The notes beneath the pieces were generated by a model. That model had not been told where the DNA came from, made no database searches, and saw only the letters and a program-made list of their open reading frames with translations. Of a stretch of 13,522 bases of DNA, positions 7,257 to 13,259 are shown one piece after another; position 1 is the stretch's first letter, and the number at the start of each line of letters is the position of its first letter. This stretch comes from Anaerolineae bacterium (GTDB taxonomy: Bacteria > Chloroflexota > Anaerolineae > JAADDB01), in contig WFQT01000426.1 in assembly GCA_015486895.1 (NCBI GenBank), positions 1-13,522 on the forward strand, written 5' to 3'. Both the position numbers and the translations under genes were made by a program.

Positions 7257-8597
7257 TACAGTTAGTGCCTCACCGATTAAATCGTAGGGCAGGGCATCCA
7301 TAACCCGGACTCGTATCATTGCGCCGGCGGGCCAACGGCCGGGCAACAATACCCAACCGTCGATTTCCGGTGCGTCTCGATATGAACGAGCATAACTACC
7401 GCTATCATCCTGATGGTCTACTAAGACTTCCAATGCCTGGCCGATAAAGCGGCGATTACGTCGGTATGAAATAGGTTGTTGTGTTTCCATCAGTCGCTGG
7501 TAACGTTCCTCTTTGATCTCTTCGGGAATTTGGTCGGGCAACTCGGCTGCCGGCGTTCCCGGTTCTGGAGAAAATGTGAATGCACCCACCTTGTCGAATT
7601 GCATTTCTTGCAAGAAGCCAAGCAGAGTTGCAAATTCCTCCTCCGTCTCACCAGGGTAGCCGACGATGAAAGTAGTGCGCAGGGCAATGTCTGGCATCAT
7701 TTCCCGCAGGGAAGTCAATAACGCCTTGGTTTTCTCAATATTGCTGGGGCGACGCATCCGGCGCAAGGTGGCGGGGTGTGCGTGTTGCAAGGGAATGTCG
7801 AGGTAGGACAGAACTTGGGGTTCTTCAGCCATTACTTGCACTAATTCCGGCGAAACGTGGCCCGGATAGGCGTACATGAGCCGGATCCAGGGTAGTTCCG
7901 GCAGGCGGCGACAGAGCCGGCGCAGCAACAGAGGGAGGCTGTTGGGTTTACCCCAATCCCGGCCGTAATCGGTGGTATCCTGGGCGATGATCACCAATTC
8001 CTTGGCTCCTGTAGAGACAAGCCACTCAGCTTCGCGCAAGATGAGTTCGGCCGGCCGGCTGCGCAATTTGCCTTTGAAGGAGGGTATAGTGCAAAAAGCA
8101 CAATTAGCATTGCAACCATCGCTGATCTTCAAGTAGCTGGAGCCGTTGACCACCGGCAATCGCTTCGGCGCCATAGGTTCCGGCAATTTCGGATCTCCCA
8201 GGAGAGCCAAGTGCCGAAAGCGGCGCTTTTGTTGTTGTAACTTGCGCACCAAAGGGACAATTTCCATCCAACGGCGGGTGCCTAAGATGCCATCAATGGC
8301 GGGTACTGCCGCCATGATTTCTTCTTGAGAACGCTGGGGTAAGCAACCTGCCGCGATTAGGATTTGCCCTGGTCGCTTTGCCGTGGCCAGTGCCTGAAGC
8401 TCGCCAATAGATTCCTCCTTGGCTGCGGCCAAGAAGCCGCATGTGTTCACAATAAGCACCCCGGCTTCCTCCGGATCGGCGGTGGGGCGGTAACCGTGGT
8501 CTTGTAGGAGCACAGACATCGATTCACTGTCGACGAGATTCTTTGGGCACCCTAGGGAGAGGAGAAAGAACGTTTTTTGCCGGCTCTTACGACTCAA
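7254..8597 (-). CDS. rimO: Ribosomal protein S12 methylthiotransferase RimO
   Basis: RimO is a radical-SAM enzyme with two [4Fe-4S] clusters that adds a methylthio group to the conserved aspartate of ribosomal protein S12. The 447-residue protein opens with the RimO-specific SLGCPKNLVDSE. C17, C53 (NTCGF) and C85 (AAGCLPQR) should bind the auxiliary cluster. The radical-SAM triad is C162, C166, C169 (DGCNANCAFCTIP). TFIVGYPGETEEEF follows, and a C-terminal TRAM domain fills about 383-447. The full length is normal. The start is TTG at 8597: it sits 6 bases after gaggg, no in-frame ATG or GTG precedes the SLGCPKN motif, and 9 bases separate it from the upstream rodZ-like stop. It is co-transcribed with that gene. 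The SLGCPKN motif separates it from the tRNA-modifying relative MiaB. Confidence 0.97.
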   Translation of the reverse strand: MSRKSRQKTFFLLSLGCPKNLVDSESMSVLLQDHGYRPTADPEEAGVLIVNTCGFLAAAKEESIGELQALATAKRPGQILIAAGCLPQRSQEEIMAAVPAIDGILGTRRWMEIVPLVRKLQQQKRRFRHLALLGDPKLPEPMAPKRLPVVNGSSYLKISDGCNANCAFCTIPSFKGKLRSRPAELILREAEWLVSTGAKELVIIAQDTTDYGRDWGKPNSLPLLLRRLCRRLPELPWIRLMYAYPGHVSPELVQVMAEEPQVLSYLDIPLQHAHPATLRRMRRPSNIEKTKALLTSLREMMPDIALRTTFIVGYPGETEEEFATLLGFLQEMQFDKVGAFTFSPEPGTPAAELPDQIPEEIKEERYQRLMETQQPISYRRNRRFIGQALEVLVDHQDDSGSYARSYRDAPEIDGWVLLPGRWPAGAMIRVRVMDALPYDLIGEALTV

Positions 8598-8606
8598 TAG
8601 CGACCC

Positions 8607-9497
8607 TCATGGAGTGGGTACCGGGGTTGGTGTAGGCGTTGAACGTACTAATTTCTGGCCGTGAAACTCCCAGACAAAGTCGACCACTTCTCCTTCAGCG
8701 CCCAAGACACCCTGGTCTTGGCCGTTAATGAGAAGCTTGACTCCACCTGCATTGCCCAAGCGCAGTTCCACACTCCGCCCCTCCCAAGTGCGCTCATCGC
8801 CGCTTTGCAGGGTTATCTCTTCTGTCGTTTGACCGTTAACAATGGCCCGTAGCCAAGTGGTACCCGTTGCAATGACATGCAGTTGCACTGTTTTTGCTTT
8901 CGGCGTCGGCGTAGCAGTTGCCGGGGCTGTCGGCGTTGCCTGAGGCACTACTTTCGTCGCTGTAGGTGGAGCCGGTGTAGCAGTCGGCGCGGGAATATGC
9001 GTTGGTAGCAATGTCCATGTAGGCGTCACTGTGGGAGTCTCTGTGGACACAAAAGGCAATTGGCGCCAGATTGGAGGCAAGGTAAGAGAAAAGCGTCCTG
9101 TCTGGGTTAGCCAGAAGCCACCGCCGAAAATAATGACCAGCGCAAGCAGAGCTAACCAAAAACTCACGTGCTGCCACGATCTACGATGCTCTTTAATGCT
9201 CAGGTCGAAATCAAGCGGGCCTAATTCAAATGAGGGTTCTTGAGTTAGCTTTAGGGTTTCATACTTTGGTAGTTCCGTGTCAAAGTGCTCCAGCAGTTCC
9301 TGGGGGTCTAAGCCGAGATGATGAGCATAATTGCGGAGAAACCCTCGAGCGTGCACGGGGTCCGGAAAAACAGCGAAGTTCCCCTCTTCCAAGGCGACAA
9401 GATATTTCTGGCGAATATGCGTTGCGATTTCAACTTGCGCCAGTGTTAGGCCGAGCTCTTCTCGTCTTGATCGTAAAACTGTTCCTAATTCGCTCAT
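8607..9497 (-). CDS. RodZ-like membrane protein: N-terminal HTH, one TM segment, Thr/Pro linker, DUF4115-type domain
   Basis: The layout of this 296-residue protein is that of RodZ, the bitopic protein linking MreB to the envelope during elongation. Residues 1-75 form a cytoplasmic helix-turn-helix of the RodZ type (MSELGTVLRSRREELGLTL, with YLVALEEGNF and ARGFLRNYA). A basic patch at 102-106 precedes a single membrane segment at about 111-131. Residues 151-200 are a Thr/Pro/Ala low-complexity linker. Residues 202-285 (VQLHVIATGTTWLRAIVNG...GGVKLLINGQDQGVLG) resemble the extracytoplasmic DUF4115 beta domain. The C-terminus is a short TPTPTPVPTP tail. The ATG at 9497 has ggag 5 bases upstream. 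rimO follows 9 bases after its stop, and its own promoter is at 9543-9571. No mreB is in view, so a shape role is by homology only. Confidence 0.88.
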   Translation of the reverse strand: MSELGTVLRSRREELGLTLAQVEIATHIRQKYLVALEEGNFAVFPDPVHARGFLRNYAHHLGLDPQELLEHFDTELPKYETLKLTQEPSFELGPLDFDLSIKEHRRSWQHVSFWLALLALVIIFGGGFWLTQTGRFSLTLPPIWRQLPFVSTETPTVTPTWTLLPTHIPAPTATPAPPTATKVVPQATPTAPATATPTPKAKTVQLHVIATGTTWLRAIVNGQTTEEITLQSGDERTWEGRSVELRLGNAGGVKLLINGQDQGVLGAEGEVVDFVWEFHGQKLVRSTPTPTPVPTP

Positions 9498-9542
9498 ATT
9501 GTCTCCAGGCTCGTTCCTTGGGGGGGGAGAGACCCGTCAAGG

Positions 9543-9571
9543 ATTATGCTTATAAGATGAAGTCTTGTCAA
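9543..9571 (-). promoter_or_regulatory. Sigma70-type promoter of the rodZ-like/rimO operon
   Basis: On the minus strand: perfect -35 TTGACA (9571-9566), a 17-base spacer and -10 CATAAT (9548-9543). Initiation near 9536 gives a leader of about 40 bases to the ATG at 9497. Confidence 0.8.
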
Positions 9572-9660
9572 ACAAAGTCCTGCTGCCCTCAGGGAGGAAT
9601 ATTCAGCCAGCAGTTTCGCAAAATCCGGGGCTCCAGGACCTGTGGCCAGCCTCCAACCGG

Positions 9661-9770
9661 CCTCCCCCAACCTTGGGGGAGGAAAACAGCCTCCGCCCGG
9701 ATGTTTACATCCAGGCTATAAAGTGGAAGGCCTTGTGGGCCTCTCGTTGCTGGATGGTCTCCCATCCAGC
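9661..9770. other. Cluster of four consecutive hairpins downstream of the cytochrome c gene
   Basis: Four inverted repeats follow one another. Arms 9661-9670/9673-9682 are perfect (CCTCCCCCAA and its complement). Arms 9695-9704/9707-9716 are 10 bp with one mismatch (GCCCGGATGT). Arms 9728-9732/9738-9742 are AGGCC/GGCCT. Arms 9749-9757/9762-9770 are perfect GCTGGATGG/CCATCCAGC with a 4-base loop. The second and fourth share a GGATG/CATCC core. The last ends 8 bases from the cytochrome c stop (9779), so on the minus strand this is that gene's 3' untranslated region. No U-tract follows any of the stems, so these are not classical terminators. It could be an mRNA-stabilising 3' structure, a small RNA or a decayed repeat element. 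The rest of the 281-base gap holds only the promoter at 9543-9571. Confidence 0.6.
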
Positions 9771-9778
9771 AGACTCTA

Positions 9779-10192
9779 TCACGGGGTAGCAGGTTGTCCG
9801 TTCAACCAGGCAATAATATCCACAATCTGCTGGTCAGACAGCATCTGGGGAGTGAAAGTAGGGTGTGGCAATTCAGCGCCAAAACGAAAATCTCCGCGAA
9901 GCATCTGCCACGTCCAGGCCGGGTCTAAATTTTGTCCTCGCAATGCCGTGCCATTCCCGGCAATCCCTCCGGCTTCCAATCCGTGGCAAGCAGCGCAAGG
10001 AGATTGAGGCCAGAAAGCACCGCCTTTCTCCGGCTGTGGCGTTAGTGTTGGGAATGGCCCCACTGTCGGTGTGGGCGGGACCGTTGGCCGCCCGGCTGGC
10101 GTTGGCTTTGTTTGCTGTCGGCATCCGGCTAACGCCAGCAATACGAGGACGGCCATGAGCATCCAGGATAGGATGACTATTTTCTTAGGCAC
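9779..10192 (-). CDS. Small c-type cytochrome lipoprotein
   Basis: This 137-residue exported protein has a lysine-containing start (MPKK), a hydrophobic signal segment (5-22) and a lipobox LAGC with C24 as the probable lipidated residue. A Thr/Pro linker (about 29-53) follows, then a single c-type haem domain with C66-A-A-C69-H70. M117 in FTPQMLSDQQI is a candidate axial ligand, ahead of the closing helix DQQIVDIIAWLNG typical of class I cytochromes. It would carry electrons at the outer face of the cytoplasmic membrane; its partner is not visible. The start is GTG at 10192, with aagga 6 bases upstream. It has no close co-directional partner: the oxidoreductase operon ends 162 bases upstream and the rodZ-like gene is 281 bases downstream with its own promoter. 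Confidence 0.88.
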   Translation of the reverse strand: MPKKIVILSWMLMAVLVLLALAGCRQQTKPTPAGRPTVPPTPTVGPFPTLTPQPEKGGAFWPQSPCAACHGLEAGGIAGNGTALRGQNLDPAWTWQMLRGDFRFGAELPHPTFTPQMLSDQQIVDIIAWLNGQPATP

Positions 10193-10255
10193 AGTTTTTC
10201 CTTATGTCTGAAGTATGGCGAAAATGACGTTTTAGCCTCGATCAGGCTATCTTCA

Positions 10256-10328
10256 CCACAGATTGCACGGATTAACACAGACTGGAAATACAAAAATAAA
10301 ATCTGTGCAAGCCCGTGTTTTTCTGTGG
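10256..10328. repeat. Imperfect palindromic intergenic repeat
   Basis: The left arm 10256-10281 (ccacagattgcacggatt...) and right arm 10302-10328 (...tctgtgg) are inverted copies of each other with several mismatches and one indel, around an A/T-rich loop of 20 bases. The ends ccacaga/tctgtgg and inner ends acacaga/tctgtgc are the best conserved. It lies between the end of the oxidoreductase operon and the cytochrome c gene. A smaller perfect inverted repeat, TAGCCT/AGGCTA, is next to it at 10233-10249. There is no following U-tract in either direction. A matching single arm is at 1300-1317, and a related core lies in the gap at 13187-13202. Confidence 0.65.
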
Positions 10329-10354
10329 CTAAAATAAAAATACCAGAATCAAGC

Positions 10355-11698
10355 TTATGAATTGACCCAGGCCACTAGCTTTTCTGCGTCGGGCAAAGTC
10401 GCTAAGTTCTTCTCGGCAATGGCCGGGCGTTGAGTCATCTGCACCGCTTCCACGAACGCTTCTTGTGACAATATGCCGGTCAATGACAACATGGCGGCAA
10501 TGGATATGAAACTGGCGCTTAGCTTGCGCCAGCGAATGCCGGCTGCTTTGGCGTCCAGGATCACTTTCCGGGCTGGTGTTTCCAGGTGGGCAAATTCCGG
10601 CGTGGTGAAGAACCAGGCATCCTCTGCCATCTTTGGCAAATAGTGCTTCACTTTCTTCACGGACTCGGGTGCCAGTAAGATCAAGATATCCGGCCGTTCG
10701 ATGCCGGTGAAGCGGATTTCCTCCGGGCTGAGAATTACTTCACTCACCGAGTGGCCCGTCTTTACCGTTGTCGGGTAATCGTCATGCTGTGTTGCCCAGA
10801 GGCCGCTCATGACCCCGGCAATGCCGATGAGACGGGCGGCAGAACGCACTTTGCCGCCGGCCGCGCCGGCCACTACTACGTGCATTTTGCGATCCAGCGT
10901 TGCCTGGAACTTCTGCGGCAATGGCTTAGGCGGCAAAATTGGCTTGCCTTTTAGCTGTTCTGCCCAACCGTAAAGAGTTTTAGCGTATTCCGCCCGCTCT
11001 CCCTGGTGCAAAACGCCTCGCCCTATGTCGCCGCTGTCCAGCATGGATTCCAATAGTCCCTTACTAAAGTTGTTGTTGGGAACGAAATAAGCTGTGCACA
11101 ACTCCAGGATATCCAGCAAGGCAAAACCATCGGTCTGGATTGCCTCTGCCAGGCGGTCTGGCAAGTCTTTGTCAAAGGAGGAACCGCGCCAGACATAGGA
11201 AGCGCCGTTCACCGCTACGGAAGCGGCGATATTCAACGGCTGTTCCGGGTCTCCCAGCGGCGTGGTGGCAGTGCGGGCGCCTGTAGGTGTTGTTACTGAG
11301 TGCTCTCCGCCGGTCATGCCAAAGTTCATGTTGTTGAATACCAGCACAGTGATGCCGATATTGCGGCGAGCAGCGTTAAGCAAATGATGACCACCTATGC
11401 CGGCTCCACCATCCCCCATCAGCACGATCACATTTAACTCCGGGTTTGCCAGTTTGATGCCGGTAGCGTAAGTGACGCTGCGGCCATGCAAGCCGTGAAA
11501 AGCATTGGTGGCGAAATACTGATCGCTCAGCCCTACACAACCGATATCAGAGACAATAACAGTTTTCTTCGGGTCCAGTTGCAGGTTTACTAAAGCCTGA
11601 TCTAATTTGTCCAAGATCATCCCGTGACCGCAGCCGGGACAAAACGGATATTTGCGCTCATTACGATAACTTGTAATAAGCTTTGTTCTCATTGTCAT
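10355..11698 (-). CDS. 2-oxoacid:ferredoxin oxidoreductase, beta subunit fused to a C-terminal gamma domain
   Basis: This 447-residue subunit binds thiamine pyrophosphate (TPP) and an iron-sulfur cluster in an enzyme that oxidatively decarboxylates a 2-oxoacid to acyl-CoA with ferredoxin as acceptor, or runs in reverse. Residues 1-265 are the beta subunit: C20 and C23 (FCPGCGHG), C54 (SDIGCVG) and C201 (ELCTAY) are the likely [4Fe-4S] ligands. The TPP/Mg motif is G96-D97-G98 with N122-N123. Residues about 272-447 (MHVVVAGAAGGKVRSAARLIG...) match the gamma domain, which in related enzymes is a separate subunit or fused to alpha. The ATG at 11698 follows aggagg by 6 bases and overlaps the alpha stop as ATGA, so translation is probably coupled. 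The frame runs on upstream to 11923, but that part overlies alpha and is rejected. Substrate choice (2-oxoglutarate, pyruvate or branched-chain) is not decided. Confidence 0.92.
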   Translation of the reverse strand: MTMRTKLITSYRNERKYPFCPGCGHGMILDKLDQALVNLQLDPKKTVIVSDIGCVGLSDQYFATNAFHGLHGRSVTYATGIKLANPELNVIVLMGDGGAGIGGHHLLNAARRNIGITVLVFNNMNFGMTGGEHSVTTPTGARTATTPLGDPEQPLNIAASVAVNGASYVWRGSSFDKDLPDRLAEAIQTDGFALLDILELCTAYFVPNNNFSKGLLESMLDSGDIGRGVLHQGERAEYAKTLYGWAEQLKGKPILPPKPLPQKFQATLDRKMHVVVAGAAGGKVRSAARLIGIAGVMSGLWATQHDDYPTTVKTGHSVSEVILSPEEIRFTGIERPDILILLAPESVKKVKHYLPKMAEDAWFFTTPEFAHLETPARKVILDAKAAGIRWRKLSASFISIAAMLSLTGILSQEAFVEAVQMTQRPAIAEKNLATLPDAEKLVAWVNS

Positions 11699-12882
11699 GG
11701 TGTACCTCCTGCCAACATTGCCAGGAATTGTTCTGGCGTAATCTGCTCGCCGTCTACCCGATTTAGCCCTTCCACAATCGGCGGTTGGCCGCCATTCCGT
11801 ACGGCCAGGCGCAAAGCGATTAACTCCACTTCCCGGCGATACTGGCCCAAATTTAACTCCGCGACCACAACTCTGCGAATGCCCTGAAGTGCTTCTGCCA
11901 GCAGTGTTTTCGGGAGGGGCCACAAGCTCTGTACGACTAGTGCAGAAACAGTTTGCCCGGCAGCCCGGGCCCGTTGTACTGCTTCTTCCATTGCCCGGGC
12001 CGTGGTCCCGTAAGCAACAAACAGGACCTCCGCTGCGTCTTGCCGATCCAACCGCCCCAGTTCGATCTCGTCCCGATGGGCGCTGATTTTAGCGTCCAAA
12101 TGCGTGTTCAGACGGCCTACTTTTTTGGCGTCTTTAGTTAAAAAGCCATGCTCGTCATGACTAGAAGTCGTGAAGCGGACAATGTGCGGTCCGCCAAAAT
12201 GGGACATGGGCTGTACAGCGTCCACTGGCTGGAAGTCGTAAGGCAAATATGTTTCCTCCGGCCGCCAGCGAGGATCGCGGTCCCCTACAGCCTCAGGGGC
12301 TAACCGCCGTTCTCGTACCGGTACTTCCTCGTACGCTTCAATTTCCACCGTCGCCAGGGAAGAAACCATCTCTTTATCCACGACTAAGAACACTGGGCAG
12401 CGAAACCGTTCGGCCAGGTCAAAAGCTTTCCGAGTCAAGCCGTAACACTCTGACACCGAAGAGGGCGCCAAAGCGATGATCGGATAGCCGCCGCTGGTGC
12501 CCCAATGGATGAATTGGATATCCCCTTGCGCTGTGGTGGTCGCGCCGCCGGTAGCCGGGCCCATCCGTTGCACATCCACGATGACCAGCGGCGTTTCCCC
12601 CATAATGGCCAGACCGATGTTCTCGGAGTAGAGGGAGATCCCCGGTCCAGAAGTGGCCGTCATGGCCCGGGCCCCGCCCATCACAGCGCCAATGCACATG
12701 CCGATACCGGCAATTTCATCTTCTGCTTCCACGGCGACGCCGCCCACTTTGGGCAGCTCACGCTCCATGTGCAGCAAGATCGGGGTCGCCGGGGTAATGG
12801 GGTAGCCGGCGTAAAAGTTGCAGCCGGCAGCCAATGCTCCGCGAGCGATTGCTGTTGCCCCGTCAATGTACTCTTTGGTCAT
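11695..12882 (-). CDS. 2-oxoacid:ferredoxin oxidoreductase, alpha subunit
   Basis: This 395-residue partner of the downstream beta-gamma subunit supplies the pyrimidine-binding domain for TPP and the substrate pocket. The opening GCNFYAGYPITPAT (YPITP at 27-31) is the alpha signature. EAEDE (52-56) includes the glutamate expected to activate TPP. TSGPG (77-81) and QRMGPATGGATTTAQGD (105-121) follow, and the C-terminal domain II begins near VLFVAYGTT. There is no N-terminal gamma domain, consistent with gamma being on beta. The frame is open to 13080, but I choose ATG 12882 because AAAGGAG lies 6 bases upstream, the homology starts there, and a good promoter (12954-12982) falls inside the longer frame. 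No ferredoxin-like delta domain or gene is present in the operon. Confidence 0.93.
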   Translation of the reverse strand: MTKEYIDGATAIARGALAAGCNFYAGYPITPATPILLHMERELPKVGGVAVEAEDEIAGIGMCIGAVMGGARAMTATSGPGISLYSENIGLAIMGETPLVIVDVQRMGPATGGATTTAQGDIQFIHWGTSGGYPIIALAPSSVSECYGLTRKAFDLAERFRCPVFLVVDKEMVSSLATVEIEAYEEVPVRERRLAPEAVGDRDPRWRPEETYLPYDFQPVDAVQPMSHFGGPHIVRFTTSSHDEHGFLTKDAKKVGRLNTHLDAKISAHRDEIELGRLDRQDAAEVLFVAYGTTARAMEEAVQRARAAGQTVSALVVQSLWPLPKTLLAEALQGIRRVVVAELNLGQYRREVELIALRLAVRNGGQPPIVEGLNRVDGEQITPEQFLAMLAGGTP

Positions 12883-12953
12883 AGCAAACTCCTTTGTTTG
12901 TACTGATTCTATCGCACTAACAGATACTTGAATATGTCGATATAACCGGCGGC

Positions 12954-12982
12954 ATTGTAGCACCGGAGAAGAGAGCAAGCAA
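12954..12982 (-). promoter_or_regulatory. Promoter of the 2-oxoacid oxidoreductase operon
   Basis: Minus strand: -35 TTGCTT (12982-12977), a 17-base spacer and -10 TACAAT (12959-12954), with an extended TG one base upstream of the -10. Initiation near 12947 gives a leader of about 65 bases and supports the ATG at 12882. Confidence 0.6.
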
Positions 12983-13019
12983 AGCGATTGCCATGCAAGC
13001 AACGCGGGACAAAGAGGTT

Positions 13020-13048
13020 TTGACAAAAAGGCTTCCTCGGAGTATGTT
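13020..13048 (+). promoter_or_regulatory. Candidate promoter for the lipoprotein gene
   Basis: TTGACA (13020-13025) is a perfect -35, with a 17-base spacer to TATGTT (13043-13048), a four-of-six -10. It points toward the lipoprotein gene and would give a leader of about 200 bases that includes the palindromic element at 13131-13243. Confidence 0.4.
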
Positions 13049-13130
13049 TCTGCTTTGGAAATAGCCACGGAAGGGTACAAGAATCATTTTAATCGTTATG
13101 TGGTGAGCGAAAGCTCATGACGACTGCTTC

Positions 13131-13243
13131 GAAAATAGGGCACTGATGACGCCGATGAACGCTAGTTTCCATAGGTTCGAAAACATCATCTGCGTTAATC
13201 TGTAAGATCAGCGCCCATCAGCGTGTATCAGCGTTCTATTTTC
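13131..13243. repeat. Large imperfect inverted repeat in the leader of the lipoprotein gene
   Basis: The left arm 13131-13163 (gaaaatagggcactgatgac...) and right arm 13210-13243 (...gtatcagcgttctattttc) are inverted copies of about 33 bases. The outer 8 bp is perfect (gaaaatag/ctattttc), and most inner differences are transitions that would keep G-U pairing in RNA. The 46-base centre contains atctgcgttaatctgt (13187-13202), which resembles the core of the element at 10256-10328. It ends 4 bases before the aggagg of the downstream gene, so a folded transcript could affect its translation. Confidence 0.6.
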
Positions 13244-13259
13244 AAGAGGAGGAAATCCA

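Noticed and set aside
8589..8610. ATG at 8610 overlapping the rodZ-like stop as a possible rimO start
   Set aside because: It is out of frame with rimO and hits a stop after seven codons; the TTG at 8597 is the only start that includes the SLGCPKN motif.
11699..11923. 75-residue N-terminal extension of the beta subunit
   Set aside because: It overlies the 3' end of the alpha gene in another frame, is low in conserved character, and a strong aggagg marks the ATG at 11698.
12883..13080. 66-residue N-terminal extension of the alpha subunit
   Set aside because: It contains the predicted operon promoter, lacks family similarity, and a strong Shine-Dalgarno sequence precedes the ATG at 12882.
13143..13163. 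CTGATGA followed by GAAC, reminiscent of a hammerhead ribozyme core
   Set aside because: No stem II forms between the two elements and no GAAA with a matching stem III follows; the bases are explained by the large imperfect inverted repeat.
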